From QHXM01 sp032160165 (GTDB taxonomy: Bacteria; Acidobacteriota; Blastocatellia; Pyrinomonadales; Pyrinomonadaceae), in contig JAVHWA010000047.1 of the NCBI GenBank assembly GCA_032160165.1, forward strand, positions 11,137 to 75,136: 64,000 bases of DNA. The letters are read 5' to 3'. The stretch's first letter is position 1; each line of letters begins with the position of its first letter. The notes beneath the pieces are model-generated. The model saw only the letters and a program-made list of their open reading frames with translations. It did no database searches and was not told where the DNA came from. Shown in pieces: positions 61,634 through 64,000 of this stretch. The position numbers and the translations under genes are program-made.

Positions 61634-63120
61634 CGCTTCTCAAATAGATAGGTCTCGACGCCCGGATCGATTCTGTGAACCGTCACCGTGTACCACTGTT
61701 TCAGCTGCTCCGGAATCAACGGGGTCAGTACACCTTGATGCGATAGCACGAGCCATACCCGGTCCTGGCCGTCTACCAGCGGTTTTATCAGTTCGGCAAT
61801 GTTGTCGATTCGCAGCTCCGAGTGATAATCGGGGAAAGGCTTCTCTATCAAATCGCTTCGCCTCGCATAGTAGTCGAAAGGGCTCTGGCCTGATTGTTGG
61901 TTGAAGAGGACCAGGTCATTCGGCTTTGCCAGCTTTGTAAAACCGGCCACTACGTCGCGCCAGGCGTCTTTCCGCGTCGTAGCGTAGTAACCGCGCAACG
62001 CCACAATCGAGAAACCCATAATCAAAAGCATGAGGGCCATCTGTAATTGATGAAACCTCACACTCACCAGTCCGCGCGTTACCAAAATCAGGAATGCAAG
62101 AGAGGCCGGTATGGTGTACTTAGGCAGGAAAATCGGAGATGAAACCTGAGAGATAACAAAGGGGAAGACAACAGGACATATGAGCCAGAGAAGCAGAAGA
62201 TAAGTTTTCAGCCGGCCACTTAATTCGTTACTGGTGCGTTCATCCAGCGCTGCCTTCTCGGGTCTTCCACGGCCTCTCAATCCCACGAAGATCGCAACTG
62301 CCGCGAGCGGAAAGAAAATCAAGGCCAGATGACGCGAGCCCGCGAAGGTAAACAGCGTATCGACGAGAGCCGTAGCGGGAAGTCTTGGGATCCAGAACCC
62401 CTTCTGCACTCGCGAGACCTGCTGCATCAATACCGAAAGCCATGGAATAAACAGCACCGCCAGCGTCGCCTGAGCGATCAGCCATCTTTTCCAAATTCGT
62501 CTAAAGGTATCGCGCGAAAGAAAAACCAACGAAAAGACGAAAAGATTCTGGGCGGCGATGATGAAAAGACTGTAGACATGTGTATACATCATCAACGCAC
62601 TCGATATCACATAACCCGCAAGCGCGACACGGCCCGGCTTTTCCGCGAGCATTCTTGTCAAAAAATACATCGAGAGCAGCGTCAGCAGCGTGAGCATCGT
62701 GTACATTCGCGCTTCCTGCGAGAACTCAATGTGGAAAGGCGAAAGTGCGAGGAGCAACGCCGCGAACAGTCCCATTGTCCGGTCAAACATCAAAGCGGCG
62801 AGCTTATACATCGCCAGGATTGCGAGAACGCCCAGGAGAACGGAAAGAAGCCGAGAGGCGAACTCCGAATCTCCAAACAGCTCCAGCCAGTAATGAAAGA
62901 CAAAGTAGTAAAGCGGAGGATGAACGTCTTTCGAGGTCTCTTCCACGATCGACGAGAGAGAGCCATGCGTTATCTGGATGGTGAAAGCTTCGTCAAGCCA
63001 GATACTCTCGCTCCCCAGCTTGTAGACTCTCAGCACCGCACCGAGCGCGAGGATAAGCAGGATCGCGATAATCAGAAGGCGGGAAACGTTAGCGCCGGTG
63101 TGTTGTGGACTCAAAGCCAT
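61630..63120 (-). CDS. Membrane glycosyltransferase-like protein (GT39/PMT-like)
   Basis: About 496 residues from ATG 63120; a GTG at 63180 also opens the frame. First helix LLIIAILLILALGAVLRVY, then SESIWLDEAFTIQITHGSL and KDVHPPLYYFVFHYWLELFG, the DExFT and HPPLYY signatures of the PMT/ArnT-like group. About ten further helices and a C-terminal soluble domain. Probably adds a sugar from a lipid carrier to an envelope glycan or protein. Confidence 0.78.
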   Translation of the reverse strand: MALSPQHTGANVSRLLIIAILLILALGAVLRVYKLGSESIWLDEAFTIQITHGSLSSIVEETSKDVHPPLYYFVFHYWLELFGDSEFASRLLSVLLGVLAILAMYKLAALMFDRTMGLFAALLLALSPFHIEFSQEARMYTMLTLLTLLSMYFLTRMLAEKPGRVALAGYVISSALMMYTHVYSLFIIAAQNLFVFSLVFLSRDTFRRIWKRWLIAQATLAVLFIPWLSVLMQQVSRVQKGFWIPRLPATALVDTLFTFAGSRHLALIFFPLAAVAIFVGLRGRGRPEKAALDERTSNELSGRLKTYLLLLWLICPVVFPFVISQVSSPIFLPKYTIPASLAFLILVTRGLVSVRFHQLQMALMLLIMGFSIVALRGYYATTRKDAWRDVVAGFTKLAKPNDLVLFNQQSGQSPFDYYARRSDLIEKPFPDYHSELRIDNIAELIKPLVDGQDRVWLVLSHQGVLTPLIPEQLKQWYTVTVHRIDPGVETYLFEKR

Positions 63121-63273
63121 CGGCAGAGACGTTATCACATAATTCCGTCGACGACAGCGGGCGGTTTCGCCGGGAAACACGCCGGCGGGATCCTGCCATC
63201 TCGAAAGCGTTCGTATCCGCGGCGTTGTTGGCGAATGAGGACTAACCTGAATCAGACCAGCGCTCTGAAAATC

Positions 63274-63807
63274 TTATCCTGTATTGGAAACTCGTTCGGC
63301 GTAGTTTGATTTATGGAATACCGAAGCGGCTTGACGATAATCATCAAACTTGTCTCTCACTTTGATGGCGGCCACAAAATCATCCGCCGATTGTTCGAGA
63401 AGGGGCGTGAAGTAAGGTAGGTAGTCTTCAATTTCGCTACGATGCGCCCGCCCGATCGCCGCCGCGACCGCGGCCGCAATCGCGAAGTCAAGTGGGGTAC
63501 GTCCACCCCCGACGTCAACAATGGCAAATTCTCCCCTGCCCACCTCACCTGCGTGCGTCCAGTCATGATTACTGACAAACATTGGAGCCGTCTCAGGTTC
63601 TCCCGCGATCTTTATTCCAATGAAGTTTGAATCAGCAGTCAGGTCTTCGGAGGTCGCTGTAACCCACTCTTGATTCACGTACTCGTTGGCTTCAAGCGAG
63701 GGCGTGAATGACAAACCCAAAATCTCCGCCAACACCTCACCGGTGTTCGTGAGCAACCGGGAGATCAAAATTGGTTTAGTTACCTTAACTGCCAGACTTA
63801 TGGACAT
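63274..63807 (-). CDS. Hypothetical protein downstream of an anti-sigma-type ATPase
   Basis: 177 residues, no membrane segment, no family recognised. It reads LAVKVTKPILISRLLTNTGE at the N-terminus, FAIVDVGGGRTPLDFAIAAA in the middle, then an alpha-helical end. It starts 26 bases after the stop of the ATPase gene on the same strand, so the two are probably co-transcribed. Confidence 0.6.
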   Translation of the reverse strand: MSISLAVKVTKPILISRLLTNTGEVLAEILGLSFTPSLEANEYVNQEWVTATSEDLTADSNFIGIKIAGEPETAPMFVSNHDWTHAGEVGRGEFAIVDVGGGRTPLDFAIAAAVAAAIGRAHRSEIEDYLPYFTPLLEQSADDFVAAIKVRDKFDDYRQAASVFHKSNYAERVSNTG

Positions 63808-63832
63808 CTCGCCAATGAGCTGCTGAATGATG

Positions 63833-64000
63833 TTACTTTTTCGGTGGTTGGTTTGCTTCGTCAGGCGTGAGGGCTTCGATTAATTCAGATTCGAGTGAAT
63901 CCTCCGGGCGCTTGATCATTGTCAGTCGATTGCCCCGCTCGTTATAGATGACCTCGTCCATGATGTTGTAAATGAGCAGCACGCCTCGACCCGATGTCTT
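63833..64000 (-). CDS. C-terminus of an RsbW-like anti-sigma/HATPase protein, cut by window edge
   Basis: The last 55 codons read SGRGVLLIYNIMDEVIYNER and GNRLTMIKR before a charged tail. The G-box GRGVLLI and the MDEVxYNERGNxxTMxKR end are characteristic of the C-terminal part of GHKL-type serine kinases that act as anti-sigma factors. The rest of the gene lies beyond position 64000. Confidence 0.65.
   Translation of the reverse strand, partial: KTSGRGVLLIYNIMDEVIYNERGNRLTMIKRPEDSLESELIEALTPDEANQPPKK

Noticed and set aside
1..64000. CRISPR array or insertion sequence
   Set aside because: No regularly spaced direct repeats of 24-40 bases and no transposase-like frame were seen; the heptad repeats are contiguous, not spaced.

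Overview
The window is a bacterial chromosomal origin region. Gene content and style suggest an Acidobacteriota genome, probably Blastocatellia/Pyrinomonadaceae-like: an Oar-type TonB receptor, several proteins with an N-terminal zinc ribbon, proline-rich linker and one membrane helix, a lipid A/Bam operon typical of a diderm, and moderately high GC. This placement is inference; there is no rRNA or tRNA gene here to test it.

Positions 1-15,700 are the replication/segregation core. gyrB (cut by the window edge), recF, dnaN and dnaA run leftward; rpmH, rnpA, yidD, yidC, jag, mnmE, mnmG, parA, parB and selD run rightward. oriC lies between dnaA and dnaN: nine DnaA-box-like 9-mers, a short GC spacer, five TAG trinucleotides (DnaA-trio) and an AT-rich stretch. 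A parS site sits just before parA. selD is a selenoprotein gene: its conserved N-terminus continues upstream through an in-frame UGA at the catalytic Cys/Sec position, with a bacterial SECIS-like hairpin behind it.

Positions 15,800-31,800 hold a split ATP synthase operon (B', B, delta, alpha, gamma; no a, c, beta or epsilon), a VanZ-like protein, an SPFH/zinc-ribbon protein, a secreted M14 peptidase, a three-gene ketosynthase/methyltransferase/flavoprotein cluster, a zinc-ribbon membrane protein and a 1286-residue TonB-dependent receptor.

Positions 31,900-41,500 form a decaying accessory island. It holds a TM0106-type nuclease fragment, an orphan helix-turn-helix ORF fused at its end to the C-terminal stub of a type III modification methylase, a HigBA-type toxin-antitoxin pair, an intact type III restriction (Res) subunit and a small Res-linked gene. 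Three frameshifted genes, a VapBC-like pair, a DUF433 protein and three copies of a structured roughly 80-125-nt repeat also lie here.

Positions 41,500-64,000 return to chromosomal genes: a PilZ protein, a PAS-GAF hybrid histidine kinase, a TPR protein and small secreted proteins. The leftward envelope run follows (clpC, bamA, skp, fabZ, lpxA, lpxI), then a LolCDE-type exporter, two GT39-like membrane glycosyltransferases and the end of an anti-sigma-type ATPase gene.

The most unusual feature is a set of intergenic hairpins built from tandem 7-base repeats facing their inverted copies. Six two-armed copies lie immediately or shortly after stop codons, nearly separating each gene of the bamA-skp-fabZ-lpxA-lpxI run. 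Their sequences differ but the architecture is the same.
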